Notes: generated from the letters alone by a model not told the origin. A DNA stretch of 64,000 nt from Alteromonas halophila (GCF_014651815.1 NZ_BMXP01000004.1:62001-126000), one strand, 5' to 3'; counted from the stretch's first letter, positions 35,075 through 45,650 are shown. Numbers and translations: made by a program.

Positions 35075-35347
35075 TTAGTTACAAGCGTCTTTCAGGGCTT
35101 TACCAGCTTTGAAAGAAGGTACTTTAGCCGCAGAAATTTGAATAGTCTCACCAGTTTGCGGATTGCGACCGCTGCGTGCTGAACGTTCACGAACTGCGAA
35201 AGTGCCGAAACCAACCAGAGCAACTTGGTCGCCGTCTTTCAGCGCGTTAGTTACTGAGTCGGTGAAAGCGTCTAGCGCTCGGCCAGCAGCCGCTTTAGAA
35301 ATGTCTGCACCAGCAGCGATTTGGTCGATGAGTTGAGACTTGTTCAC
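35075..35347 (-). CDS. hupB: DNA-binding protein HU-beta
   Basis: 90 residues with the complete HU pattern: [47 protein letters not shown] (the DNA-binding arm), and [14 protein letters not shown]. It bends and compacts DNA as a dimer with itself or HU-alpha. It is placed between lon and ppiD as usual in gammaproteobacteria. It has its own promoter upstream and a strong terminator, so it is mostly monocistronic. Confidence 0.97.
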   Translation of the reverse strand: MNKSQLIDQIAAGADISKAAAGRALDAFTDSVTNALKDGDQVALVGFGTFAVRERSARSGRNPQTGETIQISAAKVPSFKAGKALKDACN

Positions 35348-35405
35348 GATTATGATCCCCTTCGATTGTTATTATACTGTCTGTCCAAGACAATAATGTC
35401 CGAAC

Positions 35406-35434
35406 GTTATAACAAGCTTGGTGTTGAACATCAA
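35406..35434 (-). promoter_or_regulatory. candidate promoter of hupB
   Basis: Reading leftward, TTGATG (35434-35429), a 17-base spacer, TATAAC (35411-35406). A second TATAAT lies closer to the gene (around 35374-35379) without a good -35. Confidence 0.5.
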
Positions 35435-35603
35435 GCTGAGTTTACAATTAATTAACTTTTAATGAATCGCTGCTATCCCTTTTGTGACAAGGCTTCAAGC
35501 GAGTACTCAATAAAGGTAACACAAGTTCTGAGACTTGAAAGCCCTATTTTAAAAAAAAGAGGCGGATTGCAGCATTAGCGGCTACTTTTTAATCAACTTT
35601 GAC

Positions 35604-35652
35604 AAAAAAAAAGCTACACCCCTTGTAAATCAGGCGGTGTAGCCTTTTTCCA
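35604..35652 (-). terminator. intrinsic terminator of lon
   Basis: Reading leftward from lon, GGCTACACC pairs with GGTGTAGC across an 18-22 base loop, followed by a run of nine or more Ts. Confidence 0.8.
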
Positions 35653-35662
35653 GATCGATTAT

Positions 35663-38017
35663 TCAGGCCCGTTGTTCAACTTTGAACTTTTCTACGGGTT
35701 CCTGTAGTGCAATATCTAACACTTCGTCAATCCATTTAACCGGATGTATATCGAGATCTTTTTTCACGTTATCCGGAATTTCTTCCAGATCACGCTCATT
35801 TTCACTGGGTATCACCACGGTAGTAATACCACCGCGATGCGCAGCCAGCAGTTTTTCCTTCAATCCACCAATGGCCAGTACCTCACCACGCAGTGTAATT
35901 TCACCGGTCATGGCAACTTCACAACGAACCGGATTTCCTGTCAGCGACGAAACCAGAGCCGTGCACATGGCAATACCTGCACTTGGGCCATCTTTTGGTG
36001 TTGCTCCTTCAGGCACATGGACGTGAATATCACGTTTTTCGTAAAAATCATCGTTGATGCGCAGCTTATCAGCGCGGCTTCTGACCACCGTCATAGCCGC
36101 CTTAATCGACTCCTGCATCACATCGCCGAGCGAACCGGTCGAGGTCATTTTACCTTTACCGGGTACGGCTGTCGTTTCGATGGTCAGTAGGTCTCCGCCG
36201 ACCTGGGTCCATGCCAGTCCGGTTACCTGCCCAATCTGATTATCCTTATCGGCCTTGCCGTAATCATGACGCTGCACACCTAAATAGTCTTTCAGGTTGT
36301 CCTGCGTCACCACCACTTTATCTTTACTCTTACTCAGCAGAATATCTTTCACAGCTTTACGGCACACTTTAGAGATTTCACGCTCTAAGTTACGCACACC
36401 GGCCTCACGGGTGTAGTACCGAATAATGCCAATAATGGCAGACTCAGTGATTTCCAACTCTTTGGATTTAAGGCCGTTTCGCTCCATTTGCTTGCTGATC
36501 AAGTGTTTGGTAGCAATGTTGAGCTTTTCGTCTTCGGTATAACCTGACAACCGAATGACTTCCATGCGATCAAGCAATGGACCTGGGATGTTCATGCTGT
36601 TGGATGTGGCTACAAACATCACATCGGAAAGGTCATAATCGACCTCCAGATAGTGATCACTAAAGCTGTTGTTTTGCTCTGGGTCGAGCACTTCAAGCAG
36701 TGCCGACGCCGGGTCACCACGCATATCTGCGGACATCTTATCGATTTCATCCAGCAGGAATAACGGGTTTTTGACTTCAACTTTGGCCATTTTCTGAATA
36801 AGCTTGCCTGGCAAGGAGCCAATATAGGTGCGACGATGCCCGCGAATCTCGGCTTCATCGCGTACGCCACCTAACGCCATGCGAACATATTTTCGGCCAG
36901 TTGCTTTCGCGACAGACTGCCCAAGCGATGTTTTACCCACACCGGGCGGCCCCACCAGACACAAAATGGGCCCTTTTAATTTTTTCACGCGCTGTTGAAC
37001 TGCCAGGTACTCCAGAATGCGCTCTTTAACTTTTTCCAGTCCGTAGTGGTCTTCATTGAGCACACGCTCTGCCCGAGCCAGATCTTTCTTTACCGGTGAA
37101 CGCTTTTTCCACGGCACACTGGTCAGCCACTCAATGTAACTGCGCAGCACGGTAGCTTCAGCCGACATAGGTGACATCATTTTAAGCTTCTGTAGTTCAG
37201 CGTTAGCTTTATCCTCTGCCTCTTTCGGCATTTTGGCATCGCTGATTTTCTTGGCCAGCGCTTCAAATTCATCCGGCGCGTCGTCCATCTCGCCAAGCTC
37301 TTTCTGAATCGCCTTCATCTGCTCGTTGAGATAATATTCACGCTGGCTTTTTTCCATCTGCTTTTTCACGCGGGTGCGGATTTTCTTTTCCACCTGCAGC
37401 AGATCAATTTCCCCTTCCATTAGCGCCATCAGATACTCAAGGCGTTCGTTAACGCCTTCCATTTCCAGCACTTTTTGCTTTTCAGTCAGCTTTAACGGCA
37501 TATGTGCGGCCATGGTATCTGCCAGACGCGCGGCATCCTCAATACCATTTAATGACGTCAGCACTTCCGGTGGAATTTTTTTGTTTAGCTTTACGTACCC
37601 CTCGAATTGCGACACCGCCGAACGAATGAGCACTTCCTGTTCACTTTCAGGTAACGACTCATCTTCAACCCGACCAATATCAGCAGTGAAATAGGGTTCA
37701 GACTGGGTATAACGGTCAATCTCGCCACGGACATTACCTTCCACCAGCACTTTGACAGTGCCGTCCGGTAGTTTAAGTAACTGCAATATTGTTGCAATGG
37801 TACCGACACTATAGATGTCATCGGCCTCAGGTTCGTCCACACCTGCATCTTTCTGCGCGACCAGAAATATCTGCTTGTCGTTTTCCATCGCGGCCTCAAG
37901 GCAACGAATAGACTTCTCTCGTCCGACAAACAGCGGTATGACCATATGCGGGTACACTACAACGTCCCGTAACGCGAGGACGGGAATTTCTATGCGATTT
38001 TCACGCTCAACTGTCAT
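35663..38017 (-). CDS. lon: ATP-dependent protease Lon
   Basis: 784 residues, same length as E. coli Lon. It has an N-terminal substrate-recognition domain ([23 protein letters not shown]), a AAA+ module with Walker [10 protein letters not shown] and FLLDEIDKM, and a C-terminal Ser-Lys protease with Ser679 in KDGPSAG and Lys in [14 protein letters not shown]. It degrades misfolded and regulatory proteins in the cytoplasm. Upstream lies a close match to the sigma-32 consensus, fitting its role as a heat-shock gene. It is separated from clpX by 180 bases and a terminator. Confidence 0.98.
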   Translation of the reverse strand: MTVERENRIEIPVLALRDVVVYPHMVIPLFVGREKSIRCLEAAMENDKQIFLVAQKDAGVDEPEADDIYSVGTIATILQLLKLPDGTVKVLVEGNVRGEIDRYTQSEPYFTADIGRVEDESLPESEQEVLIRSAVSQFEGYVKLNKKIPPEVLTSLNGIEDAARLADTMAAHMPLKLTEKQKVLEMEGVNERLEYLMALMEGEIDLLQVEKKIRTRVKKQMEKSQREYYLNEQMKAIQKELGEMDDAPDEFEALAKKISDAKMPKEAEDKANAELQKLKMMSPMSAEATVLRSYIEWLTSVPWKKRSPVKKDLARAERVLNEDHYGLEKVKERILEYLAVQQRVKKLKGPILCLVGPPGVGKTSLGQSVAKATGRKYVRMALGGVRDEAEIRGHRRTYIGSLPGKLIQKMAKVEVKNPLFLLDEIDKMSADMRGDPASALLEVLDPEQNNSFSDHYLEVDYDLSDVMFVATSNSMNIPGPLLDRMEVIRLSGYTEDEKLNIATKHLISKQMERNGLKSKELEITESAIIGIIRYYTREAGVRNLEREISKVCRKAVKDILLSKSKDKVVVTQDNLKDYLGVQRHDYGKADKDNQIGQVTGLAWTQVGGDLLTIETTAVPGKGKMTSTGSLGDVMQESIKAAMTVVRSRADKLRINDDFYEKRDIHVHVPEGATPKDGPSAGIAMCTALVSSLTGNPVRCEVAMTGEITLRGEVLAIGGLKEKLLAAHRGGITTVVIPSENERDLEEIPDNVKKDLDIHPVKWIDEVLDIALQEPVEKFKVEQRA

Positions 38018-38051
38018 ACGTGTTCTCTATTGTTATTTGCAATGCTGTTTT

Positions 38052-38079
38052 ATATGGGGATGCGAAGTCAAAGTTCAAA
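38052..38079 (-). promoter_or_regulatory. sigma-32 heat-shock promoter of lon
   Basis: Reading leftward, TTTGAAC (38079-38073), 13 bases, CCCCATAT (38059-38052). This matches the E. coli RpoH consensus (CTTGAAA, 13-14 bases, CCCCATNT) at nearly every position. It lies 35 bases before the lon ATG. Confidence 0.85.
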
Positions 38080-38164
38080 TCACTCACGACCAGAATGCAT
38101 GGGAAAATGTACTTTATATTACGATGTTAGATTTTACAGCGAATGGCAACTGTTAATTGAGGCA

Positions 38165-38192
38165 CAAAAAAAGGCCCGAAGGCCTTTTTAAA
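38165..38192 (-). terminator. intrinsic terminator of clpX
   Basis: A short stem AAGGCC, loop CGAA, GGCCTT, with a T-run on the left side when read from clpX. It separates clpX from lon. Confidence 0.82.
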
Positions 38193-38197
38193 ATCAT

Positions 38198-39472
38198 TTA
38201 CTCCGATGCCGCTTTTTTCTCATCGTTATGGTAGATGAGAATGGGCTTGGATTCGCCCCGGATCACCGTTTCATCAATCACGACTTTGCTGACATTGTCC
38301 ATCGAGGGCAAGTCATACATGGTGTCGAGCAGCACTTCTTCTACGATAGACCGCAGACCACGGGCACCGGTTTTGCGCTGCTGCGCCTTGCGGGCAATCG
38401 CCTGCAGGGCATCGTCACGAAACTCAAGCTCTGCATCTTCTAAAGCAAACAGCGCCGCATATTGCTTGGTGATAGCATTTTTCGGTTCCCGCAGGATTTG
38501 AATCAGTGCGTCATCATCGAGTTCTTCAAGGCTCGTGACGACCGGCAGACGACCGATAAATTCCGGGATTAGCCCGTATTTGACCAGGTCTTCCGGTTCA
38601 ACCTTGCGGAACAGCTCACTGGCCGCCAGGGTGTTTTCTGTTGACTTCACTTTGGCACCGAAGCCAATACCACTGCCGGTTTGCGCGCGCTGTTCAATCA
38701 CCTTCTCAAGACCTGCAAACGCACCACCGCAGATAAACAGAATCTTAGAGGTATCAACCTGCAAAAATTCCTGCTGAGGATGCTTACGTCCGCCCTGTGG
38801 TGGTACGGATGCGACAGTCCCTTCGATAAGTTTCAAGAGCGCCTGCTGAACACCTTCTCCGCTCACGTCGCGGGTAATGGACGGATTATCTGACTTGCGC
38901 GAAATTTTATCGATTTCGTCAATATAAACAATACCGCGCTGCGCCTTTTCAACGTCGTAGTCGCATTTTTGCAGCAGCTTCTGAATGATGTTTTCTACAT
39001 CCTCGCCCACATAACCGGCCTCGGTCAGCGTGGTGGCATCGGCCATGGTAAACGGAACATCAAGGAAGCGTGCCAGGGTTTCCGCGAGCAACGTCTTACC
39101 ACTACCTGTGGGGCCGATAAGCAGGATATTACTTTTGCCTAACTCCACGCCTTCATGCGTGTCGCCATTACGAAGACGTTTGTAGTGGTTATAAACCGCT
39201 ACAGACAATACGCGCTTTGCATGATCCTGACCAATGACGTAATCATCCAGGTGCTCGTGGATCTCTACAGGCTTAGGAAGTGCGTCCTTTTTCTGTTTGG
39301 GCGCAATTTCCTTAATTTCTTCTCGAATAATGTCGTTACAAAGTTCGACACATTCATCGCAGATAAATACTGACGGACCCGCTATCAGCTTTCTGACTTC
39401 ATGCTGGCTCTTACCACAAAAAGAACAGTAAAGCAGCTTATTGTCTCCGTCACCGCTGTGTTTATCACTCAT
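38198..39472 (-). CDS. clpX: ATP-dependent Clp protease ATP-binding subunit ClpX
   Basis: 424 residues. The N-terminal zinc-binding domain has four cysteines (Cys16 and Cys19 in CSFC, Cys38 and Cys41 in CDEC). The AAA+ domain has Walker [16 protein letters not shown] and Walker [12 protein letters not shown] ClpP-contacting IGF-type loop is expected around GIGFGAKV. ClpX unfolds ssrA-tagged and other substrates and feeds them to ClpP. It follows clpP by 80 bases in the same direction. Length equals that of E. coli. Confidence 0.98.
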   Translation of the reverse strand: MSDKHSGDGDNKLLYCSFCGKSQHEVRKLIAGPSVFICDECVELCNDIIREEIKEIAPKQKKDALPKPVEIHEHLDDYVIGQDHAKRVLSVAVYNHYKRLRNGDTHEGVELGKSNILLIGPTGSGKTLLAETLARFLDVPFTMADATTLTEAGYVGEDVENIIQKLLQKCDYDVEKAQRGIVYIDEIDKISRKSDNPSITRDVSGEGVQQALLKLIEGTVASVPPQGGRKHPQQEFLQVDTSKILFICGGAFAGLEKVIEQRAQTGSGIGFGAKVKSTENTLAASELFRKVEPEDLVKYGLIPEFIGRLPVVTSLEELDDDALIQILREPKNAITKQYAALFALEDAELEFRDDALQAIARKAQQRKTGARGLRSIVEEVLLDTMYDLPSMDNVSKVVIDETVIRGESKPILIYHNDEKKAASE

Positions 39473-39552
39473 TTCAATTGCCTCTGCATCGCCCGGAGTT
39501 CTGCCGAATGAAGCGTTTCACCCGGCCCGGCTGTCTCTCTCGTCTCACTATA

Positions 39553-40182
39553 CTACTTTGTCGTAGCTGCGTCAGAGCGATTTGTCAAAACCTCATCGAT
39601 CAGACCGTATTCCTTCGCATCAGTTGCGGTTAAGAAATTATCACGATCTGTATCGCGCGCCACTGTCTCGTAGTCCTGCCCGGTATGTTGAGCCAGCAAA
39701 CGGTTCAGCTTCTCTTTAACAGACAGGATTTCTTTAGCATGAATTTCAAAATCTGAGGCCTGGCCCTGAAAACCACCGAGAGGCTGATGAATCATCACTC
39801 GGGAGTTTGGCAGACAGAAACGCTTACCTTTGGTACCACCTGACAGCAAAAATGCGCCCATACTGGCAGCCTGACCTACACACACCGTGCTCACATCAGG
39901 CTTGATAAAGTTCATGGTGTCATAAATGGCCATACCCGCCGACACGGAACCACCTGGCGAGTTAATATACAGGAAAATATCCTTTTCCGGATTCTCAGCT
40001 TCCAAAAATAACAGCTGTGCCACAATCAGGTTTGCCATGTGGTCTTCCACCGGCCCTACCAGGAAAATCACGTTTTCTTTTAACAAACGTGAATATATAT
40101 CGTAAGAGCGCTCACCCTTCGATGTTTGTTCAACAACCATCGGGACCAGGGCATTCATTGGATCGATCGGGGTATTAGTCAT
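39553..40182 (-). CDS. clpP: ATP-dependent Clp protease proteolytic subunit ClpP
   Basis: 209 residues with the serine-protease triad Ser107 (GQAASMGA), His132 (MIHQPLGG) and Asp181 (DTDRDNFL), the same spacing as E. coli. A short N-terminal propeptide is expected to be removed. Fourteen subunits form the barrel used with ClpX. The gene stands between tig and clpX, the usual order. A hairpin after tig means clpP probably needs its own promoter. Confidence 0.98.
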   Translation of the reverse strand: MTNTPIDPMNALVPMVVEQTSKGERSYDIYSRLLKENVIFLVGPVEDHMANLIVAQLLFLEAENPEKDIFLYINSPGGSVSAGMAIYDTMNFIKPDVSTVCVGQAASMGAFLLSGGTKGKRFCLPNSRVMIHQPLGGFQGQASDFEIHAKEILSVKEKLNRLLAQHTGQDYETVARDTDRDNFLTATDAKEYGLIDEVLTNRSDAATTK

Positions 40183-40204
40183 AGCTACCTTGATTACTTT
40201 TAGC

Positions 40205-40240
40205 TTAAAACAAAAATGCTCGGAAGGCTCCGAGCATTTA
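40205..40240 (-). terminator. intrinsic terminator between tig and clpP
   Basis: An 11-bp stem AAATGCTCGGA (40214-40224) with TCCGAGCATTT (40229-40239). Reading leftward it is followed by TTGTTTT. It begins about 40 bases after the tig stop. Confidence 0.85.
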
Positions 40241-40265
40241 AGCGTAAGGTGACAGGTTAAGTCAA
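40236..40265 (-). promoter_or_regulatory. possible clpP promoter overlapping the tig terminator
   Basis: Reading leftward, TTGACT (40265-40260), 18 bases, TTAAAT (40241-40236). Its start point would fall within the terminator hairpin. Weak -10; consensus match only. Confidence 0.3.
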
Positions 40266-40280
40266 TCAGACAGTAAAAAT

Positions 40281-41585
40281 TTACGCCTGTTTGTTCATAA
40301 CCTCATCAAAACCTTTATTGACTTCTTTAACCTTCGCCTGGTCAAGAACCCATTCAATTGCCTGCTCTTCCAGTGCAACGTTTTGCATCTGCTGCATCAG
40401 CTCCTGATTGGTCTTGTAATAGTCAATGACTTCCTGAGGATCTTCGTACGCTGACGCTTGCGTTTCGATCATTTCCTGAACTTTCTTCTCATCTGCTTCC
40501 AGTTCATTCTGCTTGATGATTTCACCTAACAGCAAGCCGATCGTCACGCGACGCTTGGCGTTGTCCTGGAACAGGTCAGCCGGCAGTTCTGGCAAGTTGT
40601 CACCACCCCCCTGCTGGGCAAAACGTTGCTTAGCCTGTTCACGCAGCGCATTGATTTCCTGATCGATCAGCGACTGAGGCAGATCGATTTCGTTTTTCTC
40701 AACCAGCTCAGAAATCACATTCTCTTTAACCTGCGATTTCAGAGTCTGATCCAGCTCACGCTGCATGTTTTTGCGTACTTCATCACGCAGTGCGTCAACA
40801 CCGCCTTCCTGTACACCAAACAGTGTTGCAAACTCGTCATCGACTTTTGGCAGTTGCTGACCTTCCACTTTCTTAACGTGTACCTGGAAGACCGCATCTT
40901 TCCCTTTCAGGGCTTCTGCGTGATAATCTTCAGGGAACGTCACTTCTACTGTCACATCCTCACCAGCTTTGGCGCCCACTAATGGCTTTTCAAAGCCTGG
41001 GATCATGCGACCCTGGCCAAGCTCAAGGGTAAAGTCTTCTGCCTTACCGCCGTCGAACTCTTCTCCATCGATGCTGCCAACAAAGTCAATCACCATACGG
41101 TCATCTTTCTTTGCTTTGCGCTTCACTTCTTTCCACGTGGCATGCTGCTTTTGCAGGGTTTCCATCATGCTGTCCAGATCTTCGTCTTTGATCTCAACAA
41201 CCGGCTTTTCAATTTCCATCTCGTCAACGCCTTTCACTTCTACCTCTGGGTAGACTTCAAAAGACGCAACGAACTGCAGATCTTCGCCATCCTGATCTTT
41301 GGTCAGTTCAAATTTCGGCATACCAGCAGGCTGAATTTTTTCCTGCATCACCGCCTGATAGAAGTTTTGTTGCATCACGTCGCCCGCCACTTCCTGACGA
41401 ACGGCCTGACCAAAGCGCTTTTTAATAACGCTGACTGGTACCTTGCCTGGGCGGAAACCATTAATACGCTGGGTTTTGGCCAGCTGTTGCAGACGTGATT
41501 TAACGGCTGTATCCACTGAATCAGCGGGCACAGTGATAGTAAGACGGCGTTCTAAACCCTGGGTCGTCTCGACTGAAACTTGCAT
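40281..41585 (-). CDS. tig: trigger factor
   Basis: 434 residues. The N-terminal ribosome-binding domain has the motif [17 protein letters not shown] around residues 43-60. The middle FKBP-like prolyl isomerase domain starts at [22 protein letters not shown] (about residues 160-240). The C-terminal helical chaperone domain ends DEVMNKQA. Trigger factor binds nascent chains at the ribosome exit tunnel. It is the first gene of the tig-clpP-clpX-lon-hupB-ppiD order. A sigma-70-like promoter is visible upstream. Confidence 0.97.
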   Translation of the reverse strand: MQVSVETTQGLERRLTITVPADSVDTAVKSRLQQLAKTQRINGFRPGKVPVSVIKKRFGQAVRQEVAGDVMQQNFYQAVMQEKIQPAGMPKFELTKDQDGEDLQFVASFEVYPEVEVKGVDEMEIEKPVVEIKDEDLDSMMETLQKQHATWKEVKRKAKKDDRMVIDFVGSIDGEEFDGGKAEDFTLELGQGRMIPGFEKPLVGAKAGEDVTVEVTFPEDYHAEALKGKDAVFQVHVKKVEGQQLPKVDDEFATLFGVQEGGVDALRDEVRKNMQRELDQTLKSQVKENVISELVEKNEIDLPQSLIDQEINALREQAKQRFAQQGGGDNLPELPADLFQDNAKRRVTIGLLLGEIIKQNELEADEKKVQEMIETQASAYEDPQEVIDYYKTNQELMQQMQNVALEEQAIEWVLDQAKVKEVNKGFDEVMNKQA

Positions 41586-41908
41586 TATTCTACCTCAACT
41601 TTGCGTCTATCTGGACGCGTTGTTCTCAATCCCCCGCCCTTCGCCAATGCTGGCTATTGATGTCAGGATCAGGGTCGTTATCTCAACGCGGCAATACAGT
41701 ATTACCGACCGATAAAATCATGGTTAAGTACGGCGTTATCCATGTTCTGGTGACCGTGACTTAATCACTTCATGTTAAAAAAGACGCGGTAGTATACAGC
41801 CCAGCCCGGTCTGAGTCGAGAGGTAAAACGAAGATAGCAGGGAATGTCCCGTATAGTCGCACTACAACTGCAAATACGTGAGATTAGAGAAAGTAAAAAA
41901 GTAAGAAA
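41586..41908. other. intergenic region between tig and the tRNA cluster
   Basis: No gene supported. The left half contains the tig promoter candidate; the right half lies after the last tRNA and has T-rich stretches on the leftward strand but no clear hairpin terminator. Confidence 0.55.
41699..41727 (-). promoter_or_regulatory. candidate promoter of tig
   Basis: Reading leftward, TTAACC (41727-41722), a 17-base spacer, TAATAC (41704-41699), about 110 bases before the tig start. Confidence 0.4.
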
Positions 41909-41985
41909 TGGTCGGTGAGACAGGATTTGAACCTGCGACCCCTTGGACCCAAACCAAGTGCGCTACCAAACTGCGCCACTCACCG
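41909..41985 (-). tRNA. tRNA-Pro (anticodon TGG), distal copy
   Basis: A 77-base cloverleaf with anticodon loop TTTGGGT, T-arm GTTCAAATC, and CCA encoded at the 3' end. Identical to the copy at 42374-42450. It is last in transcription order of five tRNAs. Confidence 0.95.
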
Positions 41986-42009
41986 ATGTCTACGATTTTT
42001 TGGAAACGA

Positions 42010-42094
42010 TGGTGCGGAAGGAGAGACTTGAACTCTCACGCCGTGAAGCACTGGAACCTAAATCCAGCGTGTCTACCAATTCCACCACTTCCGC
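42010..42094 (-). tRNA. tRNA-Leu (anticodon TAG)
   Basis: 85 bases with the long variable arm of a type II tRNA, anticodon loop TTTAGGT, T-arm GTTCAAGTC, encoded CCA. Reads CUN leucine codons. Confidence 0.95.
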
Positions 42095-42100
42095 AGAAAA

Positions 42101-42177
42101 TGGGGTGGACGATGGGACTTGAACCCACGACAACCGGAATCACAATCCGGGGCTCTACCAACTGAGCTACGCCCACC
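42101..42177 (-). tRNA. tRNA-His (anticodon GTG)
   Basis: 77 bases including the extra 5' G(-1) opposite C73 that marks tRNA-His; anticodon loop TTGTGAT, encoded CCA. Confidence 0.95.
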
Positions 42178-42271
42178 ATAGAGGTGCTGTGTCGGGATAA
42201 CATCGCTAAGTTTACCACTTCGATGCTACCATGACGACGTTTACTTTTTGCAGTGTGACCGAACCACCGAC

Positions 42272-42348
<77 letters not shown>

Positions 42349-42373
42349 CCGGCGAATCGATGCCTGCAAAAAG

Positions 42374-42450
42374 TGGTCGGTGAGACAGGATTTGAACCTG
42401 CGACCCCTTGGACCCAAACCAAGTGCGCTACCAAACTGCGCCACTCACCG
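42374..42450 (-). tRNA. tRNA-Pro (anticodon TGG), promoter-proximal copy
   Basis: Identical to 41909-41985. It is first after the cluster promoter. Encoded CCA. Confidence 0.95.
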
Positions 42451-42814
42451 ACTTTTTACTTGCTGTAACCGCGAATTTCCTCGCCGTTACGGGGTGCGCA
42501 TAGTACCCACATCCCCCTACCTCGTCAAACACTTTTTTAAGCCAAATGACTGACCGCTCATAAAGCATGCAACTGAATTAAATTTTAGACAATCTGGCGA
42601 ATCCGGACACATATACGCGCAGGCCTTTTTTGACTTAACCCGTTAGGCCCGCAAAAGACAACCTTGACCAGGCACTTAGCTGTGTGCCTTTGCGGCGACA
42701 GACTCATTCGAACCTTCCATAATGGGCAAACTGCGTTTATCAAATGCTGGTAGCCCTGACACCTTTTATGAAACAATATTGCGTAATTTCATACAGCCAA
42801 AAAGACGTGAGACC
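42451..42814. other. divergent region between the tRNA cluster and folD
   Basis: It contains the tRNA promoter at its left end and, presumably, the folD promoter, for which I see no good consensus pair. The folD frame is open back to 42722, but that part has no ribosome site. No other gene supported. Confidence 0.55.
42500..42528 (-). promoter_or_regulatory. promoter of the tRNA cluster
   Basis: Reading leftward, TTGACG (42528-42523), a 17-base spacer, TACTAT (42505-42500), then a GC-rich discriminator GCGCACCCC. This is the form of stringently controlled stable-RNA promoters. It lies 50 bases before the first tRNA. Confidence 0.8.
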
Positions 42815-43669
42815 ATGACAGCCCACCTTATTGACGGAAAACTGATTGCGCGCCAGGTTAGACAACATGTCGCCTCCTATGTTGATTCACTTAAAGCCTC
42901 CGGTAAACGCCCGCCCGGTCTGGCCGTGGTACTGGTCGGCAGTGACGCCGCATCGCAAGTGTATGTCTCCAACAAGCGCAAAGCGTGCGAAGAAGTTGGG
43001 TTTGTTTCCCGTTCATTTGACTTATCCGCAGATACCTCGCAGGACACTCTGCTGTCACTGATTGACGATCTGAATAATGACAGTGAGATAGACGGCATAC
43101 TGGTACAACTACCACTGCCTGCCGGTCTTAACGCCGAGAAGGTACTCGAACGCATTGATCCGCACAAAGATGTTGATGGCTTCCACCCTTATAATATAGG
43201 CCGACTGGCACAACGTATTCCGGCGCTGCGTCCCTGCACCCCAAAAGGCATCATGACCATGATTGAGTCAACCAAGCGCCCTGTTAAAGGACTGGATGCA
43301 GTGATTGTGGGCGCCTCGAATATCGTTGGCCGCCCAATGAACCTCGAATTGCTGCTGGCGGGCTGTACAGTGACCACCTGCCACAAATTCACACACGACC
43401 TGCGTACCCATGTCGGACGGGCTGACTTACTGGTCGTTGCGGTTGGCAAGGATAACTTTATTCCCGGCGACTGGATCAAACCCGGCGCTATCGTCATTGA
43501 TGTGGGCATTAACCGCCAGGCTGACGGCTCTCTGGTGGGCGATGTTGAATTTGAATCAGCCAAAGCGCGCGCCGGCTGGATCACGCCGGTTCCCGGAGGC
43601 GTCGGCCCTATGACCGTAGCCAGTCTTATCGAAAATACCCTTGAAGCCTACGTAAAGTATCACTCGTGA
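42815..43669 (+). CDS. folD: methylenetetrahydrofolate dehydrogenase / cyclohydrolase FolD
   Basis: 284 residues from the ATG at 42815, which gives the family N-terminus [16 protein letters not shown]; an ATG at 42722 would add 31 unrelated residues. It has the catalytic [12 protein letters not shown] region with Lys, [25 protein letters not shown], the NADP site [16 protein letters not shown], and [13 protein letters not shown]. It interconverts methylene-, methenyl- and formyl-tetrahydrofolate in the cytoplasm. Its TGA overlaps the GTG of the next gene (GTGA), so the pair is coupled. Confidence 0.97.
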   Translation: MTAHLIDGKLIARQVRQHVASYVDSLKASGKRPPGLAVVLVGSDAASQVYVSNKRKACEEVGFVSRSFDLSADTSQDTLLSLIDDLNNDSEIDGILVQLPLPAGLNAEKVLERIDPHKDVDGFHPYNIGRLAQRIPALRPCTPKGIMTMIESTKRPVKGLDAVIVGASNIVGRPMNLELLLAGCTVTTCHKFTHDLRTHVGRADLLVVAVGKDNFIPGDWIKPGAIVIDVGINRQADGSLVGDVEFESAKARAGWITPVPGGVGPMTVASLIENTLEAYVKYHS

Positions 43670-44214
43670 CTGAAGACAACCCCATTATTACTGCCACACA
43701 GCAATGGCTGGACGAGATTGTAATAGGTCACAACTTCTGCCCGTTCGCGCGATTCGTGCGCGACCCCGGGCAAATCCGCTACCGCGTGTGTAACGGCGAT
43801 GCAGAAGCGGTGCTTACTACTCTTGCCGGTGAGTGCCTGTATCTCAATGATAATCCTGACACGGCCACCACGTTGCTGATGCTGTCGCACAATGATTTTG
43901 CCAGCTTCGATGTCTTTCTGGATATACTGGATGCGGCCAACGGACTGTTGCAACACCTTGAACTGGAAGGCGTGTACCAGCTGGCCAGTTTTCATCCCGA
44001 GTATCAGTTTGAAGACACCCAACCTGATGATGCTGAAAACTACACTAATCGCGCGCCCTATCCCACGCTGCATTTACTGCGTGAAGCCGATATTGAACGT
44101 GCGCTGGCTGACTATGGCGAGCCGCACACCATATTTGAAGCCAACATCGCCACCGCCAACCGGCTCGGCAAAGCCCATTTTGACAAACAGTTGAAGCAAA
44201 TCCGTAAGCAGTAA
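43666..44214 (+). CDS. DUF1415 family protein
   Basis: 182 residues starting at a GTG that overlaps the folD stop by four bases. It matches the DUF1415 pattern: [21 protein letters not shown] near the N-terminus, [13 protein letters not shown] in the middle, and [23 protein letters not shown] near the C-terminus. The single Cys in NFCPFA and the following His/Tyr suggest a conserved site, but the function is unknown. Translational coupling to folD is the only functional hint here. Soluble, cytoplasmic. Confidence 0.85.
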   Translation: MTEDNPIITATQQWLDEIVIGHNFCPFARFVRDPGQIRYRVCNGDAEAVLTTLAGECLYLNDNPDTATTLLMLSHNDFASFDVFLDILDAANGLLQHLELEGVYQLASFHPEYQFEDTQPDDAENYTNRAPYPTLHLLREADIERALADYGEPHTIFEANIATANRLGKAHFDKQLKQIRKQ

Positions 44215-44247
44215 CGCTAAGCAAGATGCGAATACGTCTATCGCCGC

Positions 44248-44442
44248 TCAGGGGGGTGTCTCTGGCCTGCGTAAATACAGATAAAGCGGAATAAGGACCA
44301 GCAGATAAAACAGCGTTAGCATACTGGCCCGCCCGAATGTCATTGGAAAGACCTGTTCAAAGTGATGCATTGCCACTAAATAGCAGGGCAGAAAAGTCAG
44401 GGCTGCAGCATGAAATGAAATGGGGGTGCGTTTAGGGTGCAT
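44248..44442 (-). CDS. small membrane protein, unknown function
   Basis: 64 residues from the ATG at 44442 with GAGG upstream; the frame is open another 21 codons. There are two hydrophobic segments (FHAAALTFLPCYLVAM and ASMLTLFYLLVLIPLYLYL) and a basic C-terminus RRPETPP. It is convergent with the DUF1415 gene. No family recognised. Confidence 0.5.
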   Translation of the reverse strand: MHPKRTPISFHAAALTFLPCYLVAMHHFEQVFPMTFGRASMLTLFYLLVLIPLYLYLRRPETPP

Positions 44443-44648
44443 AAATGTGCCTCGACAGTCTTGATTTAACGGGCGAATACCGTAGCCGCCCGTTAAGCTT
44501 GTCATGTCGCGCAGCGTTTACACGATCTATCGATCAGGTTTTAAAAAACACCACCTGTGTACAGCTCTGTTCCGGTGCATAGCTGTTCGATGTTGAGCGG
44601 TCGCTATGAAAAATACAACTTTATTCGCTTTGTACTCACCGACACGAC

Positions 44649-45650
44649 TTAACCATCGGTCGCTTCAGGCTCAGCGGGCACAGACTTAAGCAGTGTGTCC
44701 GCATGGGGGGTGAGTGCTTCAGCCTGGTAAGGCGCCAGCGTAAAGACCCAGTTGCTCAGCCACGAAGCATTGTCTGCAAGCAGTCTTAACTGATGATTAC
44801 CATTGTCATCAGCACCCGAAAGCCAGGCTTCAATCTGCCTGCCGTCAGAAAGCATAAAGGTGATAGTGGTAAGATCGGATTTATTTTTGAAGTGGTCAGG
44901 CCGAAATACCATTACCGATTCAAAATTAATGGCGACCATATTAAGTACGGTATCGGTCAGCACTGAAGGATAACGCAGTTCGCGTTCTTCAGGCCGCTGG
45001 GCCCAGATCCACTGTTGGTCATCAGCACGATTCAGGAGCATGACGTTCTCCTCGCCGTTATCAATGCTGATTTGAGTGATCTCATCGGCTGTAAACGGCA
45101 CAATGTCCTGACGAAGCCAGTCGGTAGTGGTTCTCGGCAGCGGGATTACTGTATCGGTCAGCAGCACCTGCGGTGCCCCTCGTTCGCGAACAAACTGACC
45201 CTGACCATGCTCAGATGCCTTGCCCACAATCAACGAATAGCGCGTGGTGGCTGTCATCAGTGTCACCCTGACACTGGCACTTTCTGCATTGTCAATGTCA
45301 CCAACACCAAGCCGGTCATAATAGGCCTGATTGCTGGTTTTACGTTCTGCTATCCGTGCCTGAGTCAGCTTCTCGACCAGATCTCGCAGTCGCGTCTGGT
45401 TAACCGGAAAGGTCGCATCACTGTCAAGGTGCGTGGCCTGCCATTGGTCTTTGACGAGCCGGGCACTAAAACGGATCCCTTGAGCGTCAGAAACCCTGAC
45501 TTCTGAGATTGTTGCGGCATCCTCAGTCAGCCCACGTAACACTGGTGCTGACTGTGGCTGGTCCAGTTGCGGCCTGGAGGACAATAAATAGTAGGCAGCA
45601 CTGGCGCTGGCCACGGTCAGCAATGCAAGAATAAAAATGCGCCAGTTCAT
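44649..45650 (-). CDS. DUF4340 domain protein of a Gld-like ABC operon
   Basis: 333 residues with an N-terminal anchor (IFILALLTVASASAAYYLL), then a DUF4340-like beta domain (VRVSDAQGIRFSARLVKDQWQATHLD, YSLIVGKASEHGQGQFVR). DUF4340 proteins occur next to GldG-like ABC accessory proteins. Its ATG overlaps the stop of the GldG-like gene by four bases. It probably faces the periplasm, held in the inner membrane. The function of the complex is unknown in these bacteria. Confidence 0.8.
   Translation of the reverse strand: MNWRIFILALLTVASASAAYYLLSSRPQLDQPQSAPVLRGLTEDAATISEVRVSDAQGIRFSARLVKDQWQATHLDSDATFPVNQTRLRDLVEKLTQARIAERKTSNQAYYDRLGVGDIDNAESASVRVTLMTATTRYSLIVGKASEHGQGQFVRERGAPQVLLTDTVIPLPRTTTDWLRQDIVPFTADEITQISIDNGEENVMLLNRADDQQWIWAQRPEERELRYPSVLTDTVLNMVAINFESVMVFRPDHFKNKSDLTTITFMLSDGRQIEAWLSGADDNGNHQLRLLADNASWLSNWVFTLAPYQAEALTPHADTLLKSVPAEPEATDG

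Larger units (their letters stand above)
35348..35662. other. gap between lon and hupB: promoter and lon terminator
   Basis: No gene in these 315 bases. The left part holds the hupB leader and promoter, the right part the lon terminator. The rest (about 35440-35600) is AT-rich and I see nothing else in it. Confidence 0.6.

Noticed and set aside
41908-42218. Open frames of 60-85 codons across the tRNA genes on both strands
   Set aside because: They translate tRNA sequence and are not genes.
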